DNA of 36,218 nt from Actinomycetes bacterium (GCA_021778635.1 JAJYCD010000031.1:1-36218); one strand, 5' to 3'; numbered from the stretch's first letter, positions 24,930-33,334 are shown. Notes: a model not told the origin generated them from the sequence alone. Numbers and translations are program-made.

Positions 24930-26216
24930 TCAGAACCGGATCCCGAGGAGCGCGTCGACCGCCCGCGCCACGACGCCGGGTGCCCCGAGATCCCACGTCC
25001 CGTCGCGATCACCGACGGCGTCGCACCAGGCATCGACGGCCCGCAACGCGCGCGGTGCATCCAGGTCGTCCGCGACCGCGGCCCGGATCTCGCCGAGCGT
25101 CGCGGAGGCGTCAGGTCCGCCGTTGCCCGATACCGCGTCGCGCCACCTGGCGAGCCGGGCCTCACCCGCCGCGAGATCGTCCGCGGTCCACTCCCAGTCC
25201 TGCCGGTAGTGGTGCGCGAGGATCGCCAGCCGCACCGCCATCGGGTCGACCCCCGTCGAGCGCAGCCGTGAGACGAGCTCGAGGTTGCCCCGCGACTTGC
25301 TCATCTTGTGCCCGTCGAGCGCAACCATCCCGGCGTGCACGTGCGCGTGAGCGCAACCCGCGGCGCCGTCCGGACCCGCGGCGGTGAGCGATCGCACGTG
25401 AGAGGCACTCATCTCGTGGTGCGGGAAGAGCAGGTCGGTGCCCCCACCCTGGACGTCGAACGAGACCCCGAGGGCGTCCCGCGCGATCACGGCACACTCG
25501 ATGTGCCAGCCGGGACGGCCGGTCCCGAGGCTTGCCCCGTCCCAGGTCGGCTCCCCGACGCGTTCGCGACGCCACAGCACGGGATCGAGCGGATCGCGCT
25601 TGCCGGGCGCGTCGGGGTCCCCTCCTCGCTCGGCGAAGAGTGCGAGCATCTGTGCCCGATCCAGGCGGGACACCGTCCCGAACAGCCGGTCGGCCGACAG
25701 GTCCGCGTAGACGTCACCGAGGTCGCGTCGTGCTCCCCCCGATCCCGGGTCGCGCAGCGGTACCCGGTAGGCCGTGCCGTCAGCGAGCATCTGCTCGACC
25801 GCGGCCACGACACGCGGGATGCTCTCGACGGCGCCGTCCCACACGTCGGGGGGCACGACCCCGAGCGCCGTCATGTCCTCGCGGAACAACGCGGTCTGCT
25901 CGAGCGCGAGGGCACGCCAGTCGACGCCGGTATCGGCGGCACGCTCGAGAAGCGGGTCGTCGACGTCGGTCACGTTCGAGACGTAGGTGACCGACTTGCC
26001 CGCGTCCCGCCATGCCCGGAGCAGCAGGTCGAACGCGAGGTAGGTCGCCGCGTGCCCGATGTGCGTGGCGTCGTACGGCGTGATGCCGCAGACGTACATC
26101 CCCGCGTCGCGTCCGGGCGCAGCCTCGACGAGCGTGCCGGTCGTGGAGTCGTGGACCCGGATCCTGCCGCCCTGGCCTGGAAGGACGGGAATCTCCGGTG
26201 AGGGCCAGGTGCGCAC
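24930..26216 (-). CDS. mshC: L-cysteine:1D-myo-inosityl 2-amino-2-deoxy-glucopyranoside ligase
   Basis: MshC joins cysteine to GlcN-Ins with ATP in mycothiol synthesis, the main thiol of actinobacteria. The 428 aa product is a shortened cysteinyl-tRNA synthetase homologue: [17 protein letters not shown] holds the zinc Cys43 and the HIGH motif (52-55), [10 protein letters not shown] and FPHHEMSAS complete the zinc site, and KMSKS lies near residue 305. It lacks the tRNA anticodon-binding domain of CysRS, and the N-terminus [14 protein letters not shown] is MshC-like, so it is not cysS. The GTG start follows TAGGCT by six bases, pointing to a leaderless mRNA. Confidence 0.96.
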   Translation of the reverse strand: MRTWPSPEIPVLPGQGGRIRVHDSTTGTLVEAAPGRDAGMYVCGITPYDATHIGHAATYLAFDLLLRAWRDAGKSVTYVSNVTDVDDPLLERAADTGVDWRALALEQTALFREDMTALGVVPPDVWDGAVESIPRVVAAVEQMLADGTAYRVPLRDPGSGGARRDLGDVYADLSADRLFGTVSRLDRAQMLALFAERGGDPDAPGKRDPLDPVLWRRERVGEPTWDGASLGTGRPGWHIECAVIARDALGVSFDVQGGGTDLLFPHHEMSASHVRSLTAAGPDGAAGCAHAHVHAGMVALDGHKMSKSRGNLELVSRLRSTGVDPMAVRLAILAHHYRQDWEWTADDLAAGEARLARWRDAVSGNGGPDASATLGEIRAAVADDLDAPRALRAVDAWCDAVGDRDGTWDLGAPGVVARAVDALLGIRF

Positions 26217-26222
26217 CTCGGA

Positions 26223-26228
26223 AGCCTA
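26223..26228 (-). promoter_or_regulatory. Leaderless-type -10 TAGGCT for mshC
   Basis: TAGGCT on the minus strand, six bases, then GTG at 26216. Confidence 0.5.
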
Positions 26229-26317
26229 ACGCCCGTCCGTCGGTCGGCAGCGGTGACGGTCGCCCGGGTGGGTCCGGTCGTCGGTGATGCGTCGTCCGGG
26301 GGGCTGACGCCAGCCGG

Positions 26318-26323
26318 TAACTT
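26318..26323 (+). promoter_or_regulatory. Candidate -10 TAACTT for the aldo/keto reductase
   Basis: TAACTT lies seven bases before the ATG at 26331, one base more than the other leaderless-type starts. The mRNA would be leaderless or nearly so. Confidence 0.4.
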
Positions 26324-26330
26324 GTGGGGC

Positions 26331-27293
26331 ATGGAACTTCGCCAGCTCGGACGCAGTGGCCTGCGGGTGTCTCGTCTCGGCCTGGGCACCATGACCTGGA
26401 GCCGCGACACGGATGCGCACGAGGCGGGCGAGCAGCTCAAGGACTTCGTCGGCGCGGGTGGCACCCTCCTCGACACCGCGGCGTCCTACGCGAACGGCGC
26501 CTCGGAAGAGCTGATCGGTCAGCTCCTGGAGACGGTGGTGCCACGGGACGAGGTCGTGCTGTGCACCAAGGCGGGCGTCCGACGCACCGCAGCCGGCGGG
26601 GTCGTCGACGCCTCCCGTGGGGCGCTGCTGTCCTCCCTCGACGCGTCGCTCGCGCGGCTGCGGACGGACACGGTCGACCTCTGGCTCGTCCAGACACCCG
26701 ACCCTCGCACCTCGCTGGAGGAGACGATCTCGGCGCTGCGACTTGCGGTGACGAGCGGGCGCGCCCGGTACGTCGGTCTCTCGAACCACCCCGGGTGGCA
26801 GACCGCCAGGACCGCGACGCTCCTCGGCGACGAGATCGGGCTCGCCGCCGTCGAGGTCGAGTACTCGCTCCTGCAGCGCGGGGTCGAGCGCGAGGTGCTT
26901 CCTGCTGCCGCGTCCCTCGGGATCGGCGTGCTCGCCTGGTCGCCCCTCGGGCGGGGCGTCCTCACCGGGAAGTACCGGCGGACGATCCCGGCCGACTCGC
27001 GTGCGGCATCGGCCCATCTCGCCGGCTTCGTCGAGCCCTACCTCGGCGGTGTCTCGGCACAGGTCGTCGACGCGGTCTGCACGGCGGCCGACGGGCTCGG
27101 TCGTAGCCCGCTCGAGGTCGCGCTCGCGTGGTTGACCGACGAGACCACGGTGGCCTCTGCGCTCATCGGGGCGCGCACACCAGCACAGCTCCGTGCCTCG
27201 CTGGCCTCGCTCGACCTCGTCCTCCCACCGGAGATCAGGCTCGCCCTGGACGAGGTCAGCGCCCCCGTGGTGGGGTATCCCGAGCGCCGCTGA
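26331..27293 (+). CDS. Aldo/keto reductase with Gln at the catalytic His position
   Basis: A 320 aa (beta/alpha)8 aldo/keto reductase, an NADPH-dependent oxidoreductase family. The tetrad residues D48, Y53 (LDTAASYANG) and K80 (VLCTKAG) are present, but the residue in the usual His position is Gln121 (VDLWLVQTPDP). The cofactor end shows YVGLSNH, WSPLGRGVLTGKY and a C-terminal SALIGARTPAQL segment typical of the family. His-to-Gln change could alter or abolish carbonyl reduction; other family members tolerate variation here. The substrate is unknown. It is divergent from mshC by 114 bp. The ATG at 26331 fits the family N-terminus; an in-frame ATG further upstream would add unconserved residues. 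Confidence 0.9.
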   Translation: MELRQLGRSGLRVSRLGLGTMTWSRDTDAHEAGEQLKDFVGAGGTLLDTAASYANGASEELIGQLLETVVPRDEVVLCTKAGVRRTAAGGVVDASRGALLSSLDASLARLRTDTVDLWLVQTPDPRTSLEETISALRLAVTSGRARYVGLSNHPGWQTARTATLLGDEIGLAAVEVEYSLLQRGVEREVLPAAASLGIGVLAWSPLGRGVLTGKYRRTIPADSRAASAHLAGFVEPYLGGVSAQVVDAVCTAADGLGRSPLEVALAWLTDETTVASALIGARTPAQLRASLASLDLVLPPEIRLALDEVSAPVVGYPERR

Positions 27294-27329
27294 ACGGGCG
27301 TCGGGCCCGGACCGCACCGTCGAGGTGAC

Positions 27330-27668
27330 TCAGCCCTCGCTGCGGTCGAGCGCGCCGCGCAGCACGTGATCACGGTCGTCGTCGACGGTGTCGAGGTCGA
27401 CGTCGAGCTCGTCGTCCACGTCGTCGTCCGGGTCCTCGTCCGCGTCGTCGTCGAGGTCGTCGTCCCCCTCCTCAGCGAGGTAGAACGGCATGGCCTCGCC
27501 GTAGACCGTCCCGAGGGCGTCGTCGTACACCTCGAACGCGTCCCCCAGCACGTCGTACGCGTCGTCCACGGCCGGGTCGTCCTCCCCGCGACGGCTCTCG
27601 ATCGCGTGGTAGTGGGCCTCGAGGGCGGCAAGAAGGCGGTCCAGTGCGGCGCGCGGGTCGACGGTCAT
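27330..27668 (-). CDS. Small protein with highly acidic C-terminal tail
   Basis: A 112 aa protein I do not recognise with confidence; similar actinobacterial entries are sometimes labelled primosomal protein without evidence. The first 70 residues look helical (ALDRLLAALEAHYHAIESRRGEDD, AYDVLGDAFEVYDDALG), then comes a run dominated by Asp and Glu (about 77-105). Such tails occur on proteins that bind basic partners or mimic DNA; that is only a guess. The ATG at 27668 follows TACGGT by six bases and discards an upstream extension overlapping the divergent DUF5703 gene. The 36-bp gap to the convergent AKR stop holds only a weak CACC/GGTG hairpin. Confidence 0.75.
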   Translation of the reverse strand: MTVDPRAALDRLLAALEAHYHAIESRRGEDDPAVDDAYDVLGDAFEVYDDALGTVYGEAMPFYLAEEGDDDLDDDADEDPDDDVDDELDVDLDTVDDDRDHVLRGALDRSEG

Positions 27669-27674
27669 GACCTG

Positions 27675-27680
27675 ACCGTA
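27675..27680 (-). promoter_or_regulatory. Leaderless-type -10 TACGGT for the acidic protein
   Basis: TACGGT on the minus strand, six bases, then ATG at 27668. It is back to back with the DUF5703 promoter. Confidence 0.5.
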
Positions 27681-27685
27681 TCTCC

Positions 27686-27714
27686 GTGACAGGCACAATG
27701 ACACTGCGTATGGT
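27686..27714 (+). promoter_or_regulatory. Promoter of DUF5703: GTGACA-17-TATGGT
   Basis: GTGACA at 27686-27691 and TATGGT at 27709-27714 are 17 bp apart, close to the sigma-70 consensus. The hexamer is six bases from the GTG at 27721, so the mRNA should be leaderless. It is the best-formed promoter in the window. Confidence 0.6.
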
Positions 27715-27720
27715 CCTTCG

Positions 27721-27996
27721 GTGACGCCGGGCGAGCGGAGGGGATGGATGGGCGACACGATGACCCGCCGCATCGACGGCGAGTGGGGGGCTCAAGGCCG
27801 CGAGTACGAGTACCGGGTCCTGACGTTCTCGGGCTCGACGTCCCGCGGCGACGCGTGCCGGGTCCTGACGGACGAGGCCGAGTACGGACGATGGGAGCTC
27901 GCCCGCACGCGTCTCTACGCAGGCGGCGTGAGCAAGGTCTGGCTCCGTCGGAAGATCATCCGGGTCCGGAGCACCCTCGACCTGCTCGGGCCCTGA
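27721..27996 (+). CDS. DUF5703 family protein
   Basis: A 91 aa basic protein of the actinobacterial DUF5703 family. The conserved core runs from YEYRVLTFSGSTSRGDACRV through EYGRWELARTRLYAGG to KVWLRRKIIRVRSTL. The function is unknown; the size and charge suit a cytosolic accessory protein. The GTG at 27721 was chosen because TATGGT stands six bases upstream with a -35 at 17 bp; ATG codons at 27748 and 27760 with a GGAGGGG site are alternatives that would shorten the unconserved N-terminus. It is divergent from the acidic protein and convergent with the M20 peptidase. Confidence 0.85.
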   Translation: MTPGERRGWMGDTMTRRIDGEWGAQGREYEYRVLTFSGSTSRGDACRVLTDEAEYGRWELARTRLYAGGVSKVWLRRKIIRVRSTLDLLGP

Positions 27997-28078
27997 CCGG
28001 CACCGACAGGCCCTCACCGGGCCCGACACGCCCTCACAGTCCCTGACAGGCCCGACACGCCCTGACAGGCCCTGTTCG
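27991..28078. repeat. Degenerate 10-bp tandem repeat, about nine units
   Basis: From the end of DUF5703 into the gap before the M20 peptidase, the sequence repeats with a 10-bp period around CCCTGACAGG (exact at 28041-28050 and 28060-28069, varied elsewhere; one unit is 9 bp). The core CCTGACAGG is nearly its own reverse complement, so many small alternative hairpins are possible between the two convergent stops. Confidence 0.75.
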
Positions 28079-28105
28079 CCGCCGGCGTCGCCCGCCCCGA
28101 GGTCC

Positions 28106-29467
28106 TCAGCAGGTCTGCAGCAGTCGATCGAGCACGCGCGTTCCGAAGACGAGCGCGTCGACAGGGACCCGCTCGTCCACCCCGTGGAACATCGCCGGGA
28201 AGTCCAGGTCCGGCGGGAGTCGCAGCGGTGCGAAGCCGTAGCCCGCGATGCCGAGGCGTGACAGCGACTTGTTGTCGGTCCCCGCGGACAGCGCGTACGG
28301 GAGAACGGCAGCTCCGGGGTCCTCCTGCCCGAGGGCGGCCACCATCGCATCGACCAGGTCCCCGTCGAACGGTACCTCGAGTCCGATGTCGCGGTGGATG
28401 TCCTCGACCCGCACGCCCGGCCCGGCAAGCTGCCGGAGGGTGCGCATGGCCTCCGCCTCGCCGCCGGGGACGAACCGCGCGTCGAGCGCGCCCTCGGCGC
28501 GCCCCGGGATCACATTCGCCTTGTAGCCGGCGCTGAGCTGCGTCGGGTTCGCGGTGTTCCGGACGGTCGCGCCGACGAACCTCGCTGCCGGACCGAGCGC
28601 GTCGACGAGGCGATCGACGGTGTCGGGGTCCTCGGGGTCGAACCGGAGACCCGTGAGGTCGGCGACGCCGGCCAGGAGCTGACGAACCGTCGGCGACAGT
28701 GCGAGGGGCCACGTGTGCTCCCCGATCCGGGTCATCGCACCCGCGAGCCGGGTCACCGCGTTGTCCTGGTTGACCTGGCTCCCGTGGCCGGCCGTGCCCT
28801 CGGCGACGAGCCGGAGCCAGGCGAGTCCCTTCTCCGCGGTCTGCAGCAGGTACGCGCGACGCCCCGCGACCTCGACGGAGAACCCGCCGACCTCACTGAT
28901 CGCCTCGGTCGCACCCTCGAAGAGCTCCGGACGGTGGTCGACCGACCACCGTGCTCCCTGCACGCCGCCGGCCTCCTCGTCGGCGAACATCGCGACGACG
29001 ACGTCGCGAGCCGGACGCCGCCCCTCTCGCGCCATCTGGCGGACGACGGCCAGGATCATCGCGTCCATGTCCTTCATGTCGACGGCGCCCCGGCCCCAGA
29101 CCAGGCCGTCGCGCTCCTCGCCGGAGAACGGGTCCACCGTCCAGTCCGCGGCCTGCGCCGGGACGACATCGAGGTGCCCGTGCAGCACGAGTGCCGGCCG
29201 TGCACCGTCGATCCCGGGTAGTCGCAGCACGACGTTGGCGCGTCCTCGCGCGGACTCGTACAGCTCCGGGTCGAGACCGACCTCGGTCAGCAGGCCCATC
29301 ACGTACTCGGCGGCGGCGCGTTCCCCCGGCCCCGAACCGTCCCCGTAGTTGGACGTGTCGATGCGGATCAGCTCCTGGCAGATGCGCACGACCTCGTCCT
29401 GCGCCGTCGGAGCGACGACGGGCCCCACCCGGCCGTCGACGGTCACCGGATCGGCACCAAGGGACAT
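28106..29467 (-). CDS. M20 family metallopeptidase
   Basis: A 453 aa cytosolic zinc peptidase of the M20/ArgE-DapE family. Metal ligands are visible: H98 and D100 in HGHLDVVP, D130 in GRGAVDMKD, and E164/E165 in ADEEAGG (catalytic Glu and ligand); the last His is in FHGVDERVP near the end. The dimerisation domain is inserted at about residues 205-325. The substrate is probably a dipeptide or N-acyl amino acid. It lacks a signal peptide. The ATG at 29467 follows TACCGT by six bases; that hexamer lies within the last codons and stop of the upstream M3 gene, 4 bp away, so a leaderless mRNA and read-through from the M3 gene are both possible. Confidence 0.93.
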   Translation of the reverse strand: MSLGADPVTVDGRVGPVVAPTAQDEVVRICQELIRIDTSNYGDGSGPGERAAAEYVMGLLTEVGLDPELYESARGRANVVLRLPGIDGARPALVLHGHLDVVPAQAADWTVDPFSGEERDGLVWGRGAVDMKDMDAMILAVVRQMAREGRRPARDVVVAMFADEEAGGVQGARWSVDHRPELFEGATEAISEVGGFSVEVAGRRAYLLQTAEKGLAWLRLVAEGTAGHGSQVNQDNAVTRLAGAMTRIGEHTWPLALSPTVRQLLAGVADLTGLRFDPEDPDTVDRLVDALGPAARFVGATVRNTANPTQLSAGYKANVIPGRAEGALDARFVPGGEAEAMRTLRQLAGPGVRVEDIHRDIGLEVPFDGDLVDAMVAALGQEDPGAAVLPYALSAGTDNKSLSRLGIAGYGFAPLRLPPDLDFPAMFHGVDERVPVDALVFGTRVLDRLLQTC

Positions 29468-29471
29468 GGCC

Positions 29472-31652
29472 TCACGGTAGCAACTCCGCGCCCGTCTCTC
29501 CCGGGCCGCCCAGTCCCAGGCGCGCGAGGAGCGGACCGATGTCCGGATCGCGTCCCTGCAGCTCGCGGACGATGCGTCGGGGGTCCGCGGACCCGCCGCG
29601 CGAGAGGACGGTCCGCCGGAACCGCTCACCGTTCGCACGGGTGCGACCGCCGTTGCGGCGGAACCACGCAGCGGTGTCGGCGTCGAGGACCTCGGACCAC
29701 AGGTACGAGTAGTACGCCGCGGCGTACCCGCCGGCGAACACGTGGGTGAAGTACGTGGACCGGTACCGCGGCGGGACGGACCCCAGTGCGACACCGGCGC
29801 GGTCGAGCGCCTGCTCCTCGAAGCGCGCGACCTCCTCAGGATCCGCCGGGACCTCCTCGGGCGAGAGCCTGTGCCAGGCCTGGTCCAGGTGGACGGCGGC
29901 GAGGTGCTCGGCGGTCGTGAAGCCCGCGTCGTGCACCTGGGAGGACACGACAGCGTCGGCCATCGGAGCCGGTAGCGGGTCACCGGTGAGGTGGTGCACG
30001 GCGTAGGCCCGGAGCAGGTCGGGGTCCCGGGCCCACATCTCGTTCACCTGCGACGGGAACTCCACGACGTCACGCGGCACGTTCGTGCCCGACTGCGACG
30101 GGTAGCGGACGTCGGACAGCAGGGCGTGCAGCGCGTGGCCGAACTCGTGGAACAGGGTCTCGACCTCGTCGACGGTCAGCAACGTCGGTTCGCCGTCGCG
30201 AGGGCGGGCGATGTTGAGGGTGTTGATCACCACCGGGCGGGTGCCGAGCAGATGGCTCTGGTCCGCCAGGCTGTCCATCCACGCACCTCCGCGCTTGGAG
30301 TCGCGGGCGTAGAGGTCGGCGAGGAAGAGACCGACCCCTCGCCCCTCCGCGGACCCGACCTCGTAGACGCGCACGTCCGGGTGGTAGCCGGCGAGGTCGG
30401 TACGGCGCTCGAACGTCAAGCCGTACAGGTCGCCGGCCGCGCGGAAGACTCCCTCGTGCAGGACCCGGTCGAGCTCGAGGTAGGGCCGGAGCCGGGAGTC
30501 GTCGACGTCGAACTGCGTGGACCGGTCGCGCTCTGCGTAGTACGCCCAGTCCCACGGTTCGAACGTGGCGGCAGGGTCGTCGGCCGCCAGTCCGGCCGCC
30601 CGCACGGTCGCATCGACGCGCACGCGGTCCACAGCTCGCGCCGTGAGCAGCGCGAGCATCTCCTCGACCGCCTCGACCGACCCAGCGGTTCCCTCGTCGG
30701 CCACGTAGGCGGCGTGGTGCGGGAACCCGAGCAGCCGGGCACGCTCGGCGCGTGCCCGCACGAGTGCGAGGAGGGTCGGGCGGGTATCGCGGCCGACGGG
30801 GTGAGCGGCTGTGCCGTCAGCACCTGCGGTGCTGGGAGTGCTGGGAGTGCTCGGCGTGCTCGGCGTGCTCGGCACACCCGAGCCCCGCGAGATCGACGCT
30901 CGGTGCACGCGCTCGCGGAGCGGCCTGTTCTCGAGGAGTGCCACGACCGGCTGCTGGGTCGGCAGGCGCAGGTCGAGCAGGTACGCCCCGCCGTGCCCGC
31001 GCTGTTCCGCCGCCCGCGCCGCCGCGTCGACCAGGTCCGCCGGAAGCCCGGCGAGCTCGGCACGATCGTGGACGAGGACGGCGCCCGCGTTGGTCGCTGC
31101 CAAGACCTCCCGACCGAACTCCGCCTCCAGCACCGAGATCTCCTGGTTCAGGGCACGGAGACGCCCCTGCGCGTCGACGGCCAGCCGCGCTCCGGCCCGC
31201 GTCGCGTCGCGACGACGCGTGTGCAGCAGCCAGGCCGCGTCCGGGGCGAGCTCGACGGTGCCGTCGTCCGCGGCGCGTTGAAGCGCGTCCAGACGGCCGA
31301 GCAGTCGGGGGTCGAGCCCGATCGCGTCCTCGTGGGCAGCGAGCAGGGGCGCAACCTCCTGCTCGATCGCGTCCAGCGCGGCGGTCGTGTCCGCTCCGTG
31401 CCGGGTGAAGAACACGGCCGCCGTGCGCCGGAGGAGACCACCGGAGCGCTCGAGCGCGTCCAGCGTGTTCTCGGCCGTGGGAGGAGCCGGATCGGCGAGG
31501 ATGGCCTCGATCTCGGCGCGTTCCTGCGCCATCCCCGCCTCGAACGCCGGGCGGAAGTGCTCGTCGCGCACGGCGCGGAAGTCTGGCAGGCCGTACGGCA
31601 GCACCGACGCGGCCGCGAAGGGGTTCTGCGGGTCGAGTCCCAGGTCGCTCAC
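29472..31652 (-). CDS. M3 family oligopeptidase (Dcp/OpdA-like)
   Basis: A 726 aa zinc oligopeptidase of the thimet/Dcp family, which cleaves short peptides in the cytosol. The active site HEFGHALH is near residue 500, followed by the distal Glu region FPSQVNEMW and the C-terminal substrate segment FAGGYAAAYYSYLWSEV. There is no signal peptide. Inside the N-terminal helical domain (about residues 260-274) is an unusual run of five Pro-Ser-Thr units followed by a Gly/Ala-rich stretch, probably a surface loop grown by slippage. The GTG start follows CATGAT by six bases and lies 27 bp after the permease stop. It could finish breakdown of peptides released by the proteasome encoded nearby; this is inferred from function only. 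Confidence 0.93.
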   Translation of the reverse strand: MSDLGLDPQNPFAAASVLPYGLPDFRAVRDEHFRPAFEAGMAQERAEIEAILADPAPPTAENTLDALERSGGLLRRTAAVFFTRHGADTTAALDAIEQEVAPLLAAHEDAIGLDPRLLGRLDALQRAADDGTVELAPDAAWLLHTRRRDATRAGARLAVDAQGRLRALNQEISVLEAEFGREVLAATNAGAVLVHDRAELAGLPADLVDAAARAAEQRGHGGAYLLDLRLPTQQPVVALLENRPLRERVHRASISRGSGVPSTPSTPSTPSTPSTAGADGTAAHPVGRDTRPTLLALVRARAERARLLGFPHHAAYVADEGTAGSVEAVEEMLALLTARAVDRVRVDATVRAAGLAADDPAATFEPWDWAYYAERDRSTQFDVDDSRLRPYLELDRVLHEGVFRAAGDLYGLTFERRTDLAGYHPDVRVYEVGSAEGRGVGLFLADLYARDSKRGGAWMDSLADQSHLLGTRPVVINTLNIARPRDGEPTLLTVDEVETLFHEFGHALHALLSDVRYPSQSGTNVPRDVVEFPSQVNEMWARDPDLLRAYAVHHLTGDPLPAPMADAVVSSQVHDAGFTTAEHLAAVHLDQAWHRLSPEEVPADPEEVARFEEQALDRAGVALGSVPPRYRSTYFTHVFAGGYAAAYYSYLWSEVLDADTAAWFRRNGGRTRANGERFRRTVLSRGGSADPRRIVRELQGRDPDIGPLLARLGLGGPGETGAELLP
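29474..29479 (-). promoter_or_regulatory. Leaderless-type -10 TACCGT for the M20 gene
   Basis: TACCGT, six bases, then ATG at 29467. The hexamer covers the end and stop codon of the M3 peptidase gene. Confidence 0.45.
30829..30873 (-). repeat. Five 9-bp tandem units encoding (Pro-Ser-Thr)5
   Basis: Two units GTGCTGGGA then three GTGCTCGGC (plus-strand reading) are in frame in the M3 peptidase gene. A 9-bp unit keeps the frame at any copy number, so length variation would be tolerated. Confidence 0.9.
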
Positions 31653-31658
31653 GCTGTC

Positions 31659-31664
31659 ATCATG
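31659..31664 (-). promoter_or_regulatory. Candidate -10 CATGAT for the M3 peptidase
   Basis: CATGAT lies six bases before the GTG at 31652, with the leaderless-type spacing but C in the first place. Confidence 0.3.
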
Positions 31665-31679
31665 CCCGCCGCGCCACCG

Positions 31680-33155
31680 TCAGCGAGCGGCACCGGACCC
31701 GCGGCGTTCGGCGAACCTGCTGTGCCGACGACCGTAGGTGAGGTAGATCACCAGACCGATCGCCATCCAGACGAGGAACCTCAGCCAGGTCTCGACCGGC
31801 AGGTTGAGCATCAGCCACCCGCACGCGAGCACGCCGAGCACCGGGACGACCGGGACCCCCGGGGTGCGGAACGCCCGCGGCAGGTCGGGTCGGGTGCGGC
31901 GGAGCACGAGCACCCCGAGGCACACCACCACGAAGGCGAACAGCGTCCCGATGCTGACGAGCTTGGACAGCGCGTCGAGCGGGACGAACCCCGCGAGCGC
32001 TGCGACGGCGACGGCGATCACCGCGATGTTGAGCCACGGGGTGCCGAAGCGGGGGTGCACGCGCGCGAGGCCACCCGGCAGCAGCTGGTCGCGCGACATC
32101 GCGAACAGCACCCGCGACTGCCCGAGGATGAGCACGAGGATGACCGACGTGATGCCGGCGACCGCACCGAGCGAGATGACGGTCGACGCCCAGGTCACCC
32201 CGACCTTGTCGAACGCCTCGGCGAGCGGCGCGGCGGTGTCGAGCTGGCCGTACGGCACCATCCCGGTGATCACGGCGGACACCGCCATGTAGAGCACGGT
32301 GCAGATCGCGAGCGAACCCAGGATCCCGCGCGGAAGGTCACGCTGTGGCGAGACGGTCTCCTCGGCGGTCGTCGCGACGATGTCGAACCCGATGTACGCG
32401 AAGAACACGACCGACGCCGCGGCCACGATCCCGAACCACCCGAACGAGGTCGGCTGGAGCCCGAGGAACGCCTGCACGATCGGCTCGCTGAGCGTGCTAC
32501 CGGGAGCGCCGCCGGCCGCACCCGGCTGGCTCGCCGGGATGAACGGGTGGTAGTTCGCGGTCCGCACGTAGGCCAGGCCGACCACGATCACCAGGAGGAC
32601 GACGCCGATCTTGACGGCGACGAGGAGGCCCGTGAGCCTGCTCGACGTCTTCGACCCGCGGATGAGGACCGCCGCGAGCACCAGGACGACGGTGATCGCC
32701 GCGACGTCGGGGCGGGCGTGGTCACCCGCGAGCCAGCTCGGCAGGTGCAGCAGCGACTGGAGGTACGCGGACCACCCGCGTGCCACGACGGCTGCCCCGA
32801 GCATCAGCTCGAGGAGCAGGTCCCAGCCGATGATCCACGCGACGACCTCGCCGAGCGTCGCGTAGGCGAAGGTGTACGCACTCCCGGCGACGGGCACCGT
32901 GGACGCGAGCTCGGCGTAGCACAGCGCGGCGAAGGCACAGGTGATCCCGGCGAGCAGGAACGAGAGGATGACGGCCGGTCCCGCGTTCACTGCTGCCTGC
33001 TGCCCGGTCAGGACGAAGATGCCGGTACCGATCGTGACACCGACGCCGAAGATCGTGAGATCGAGCGCGCTGAGGGTCTTCTTGAGCGAGTGCCCCGGTT
33101 CATCCGTCTCGCGGATCGACTGCTCGACGCTCTTGACCCGGTGCCCCACGGTCAT
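31680..33155 (-). CDS. APC-family amino acid permease (cationic-type, YfnA/CAT-like)
   Basis: A 491 aa inner-membrane transporter of the amino acid-polyamine-organocation family. About twelve hydrophobic segments are visible. The first carries the substrate-binding unwound motif GVGVTIGTGIFVLTG, and the conserved FFAYIGFDIVATTAEE, PRGILGS and RVLFAMSRDQLLP motifs mark the CAT/YfnA branch. Substrate (cationic or neutral amino acid) cannot be fixed. The ATG at 33155 was chosen for its GGAGGG site six bases upstream; the frame opens further upstream but without family sequence. It lies 179 bp after the alanine dehydrogenase gene on the same strand with its own candidate promoter, so alanine or another amino acid is a fair guess. 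Confidence 0.93.
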   Translation of the reverse strand: MTVGHRVKSVEQSIRETDEPGHSLKKTLSALDLTIFGVGVTIGTGIFVLTGQQAAVNAGPAVILSFLLAGITCAFAALCYAELASTVPVAGSAYTFAYATLGEVVAWIIGWDLLLELMLGAAVVARGWSAYLQSLLHLPSWLAGDHARPDVAAITVVLVLAAVLIRGSKTSSRLTGLLVAVKIGVVLLVIVVGLAYVRTANYHPFIPASQPGAAGGAPGSTLSEPIVQAFLGLQPTSFGWFGIVAAASVVFFAYIGFDIVATTAEETVSPQRDLPRGILGSLAICTVLYMAVSAVITGMVPYGQLDTAAPLAEAFDKVGVTWASTVISLGAVAGITSVILVLILGQSRVLFAMSRDQLLPGGLARVHPRFGTPWLNIAVIAVAVAALAGFVPLDALSKLVSIGTLFAFVVVCLGVLVLRRTRPDLPRAFRTPGVPVVPVLGVLACGWLMLNLPVETWLRFLVWMAIGLVIYLTYGRRHSRFAERRGSGAAR

Positions 33156-33229
33156 CTCAGGCCCTCCTCCGTGCTCCGACCGGCCAGCGGCAGGCTCACG
33201 GCCGGCACGCGGGCAGGAATGTCGGGGCG

Positions 33230-33235
33230 ACGATA
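33230..33235 (-). promoter_or_regulatory. Candidate -10 TATCGT for the permease
   Basis: TATCGT on the minus strand would give a leader near 68 bases with a GGAGGG ribosome site before the permease ATG. No good -35. Confidence 0.35.
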
Positions 33236-33248
33236 GCGGACGTCGGGC

Positions 33249-33276
33249 GGGGCCTGGCCGCCAGAGGTCCGGCCCC
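33249..33276 (-). terminator. Candidate terminator after alanine dehydrogenase
   Basis: GGGGCC (33249-33254) and GGCCCC (33271-33276) form an outer stem enclosing an inner CTGG/CCAG hairpin. It lies about 60-85 bases past the ald stop and would separate ald from the permease. No T-tract. Confidence 0.45.
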
Positions 33277-33334
33277 ACCCGACGTCACGGGGTGACCGTG
33301 ATCACACGGCCAGAGGACGCGTACGACGGTCGGC

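Noticed and set aside
24930..26216. Cysteinyl-tRNA synthetase (cysS)
   Set aside because: Length, missing anticodon-binding domain and the MshC-type N-terminus identify mshC.
27310..27325. A 16-bp stretch after the AKR gene that also occurs in the hairpin after the Lrp gene
   Set aside because: Only CACC-GTCGA-GGTG pairs here. It may be a common terminator core, but the stem is too short to call a terminator.
29991..33236. A 1081-codon plus-strand open frame
   Set aside because: It is antisense to the M3 peptidase and the permease, both with clear motifs. High GC leaves long shadow frames; composition is Arg/Asp/Glu-rich with no domain.
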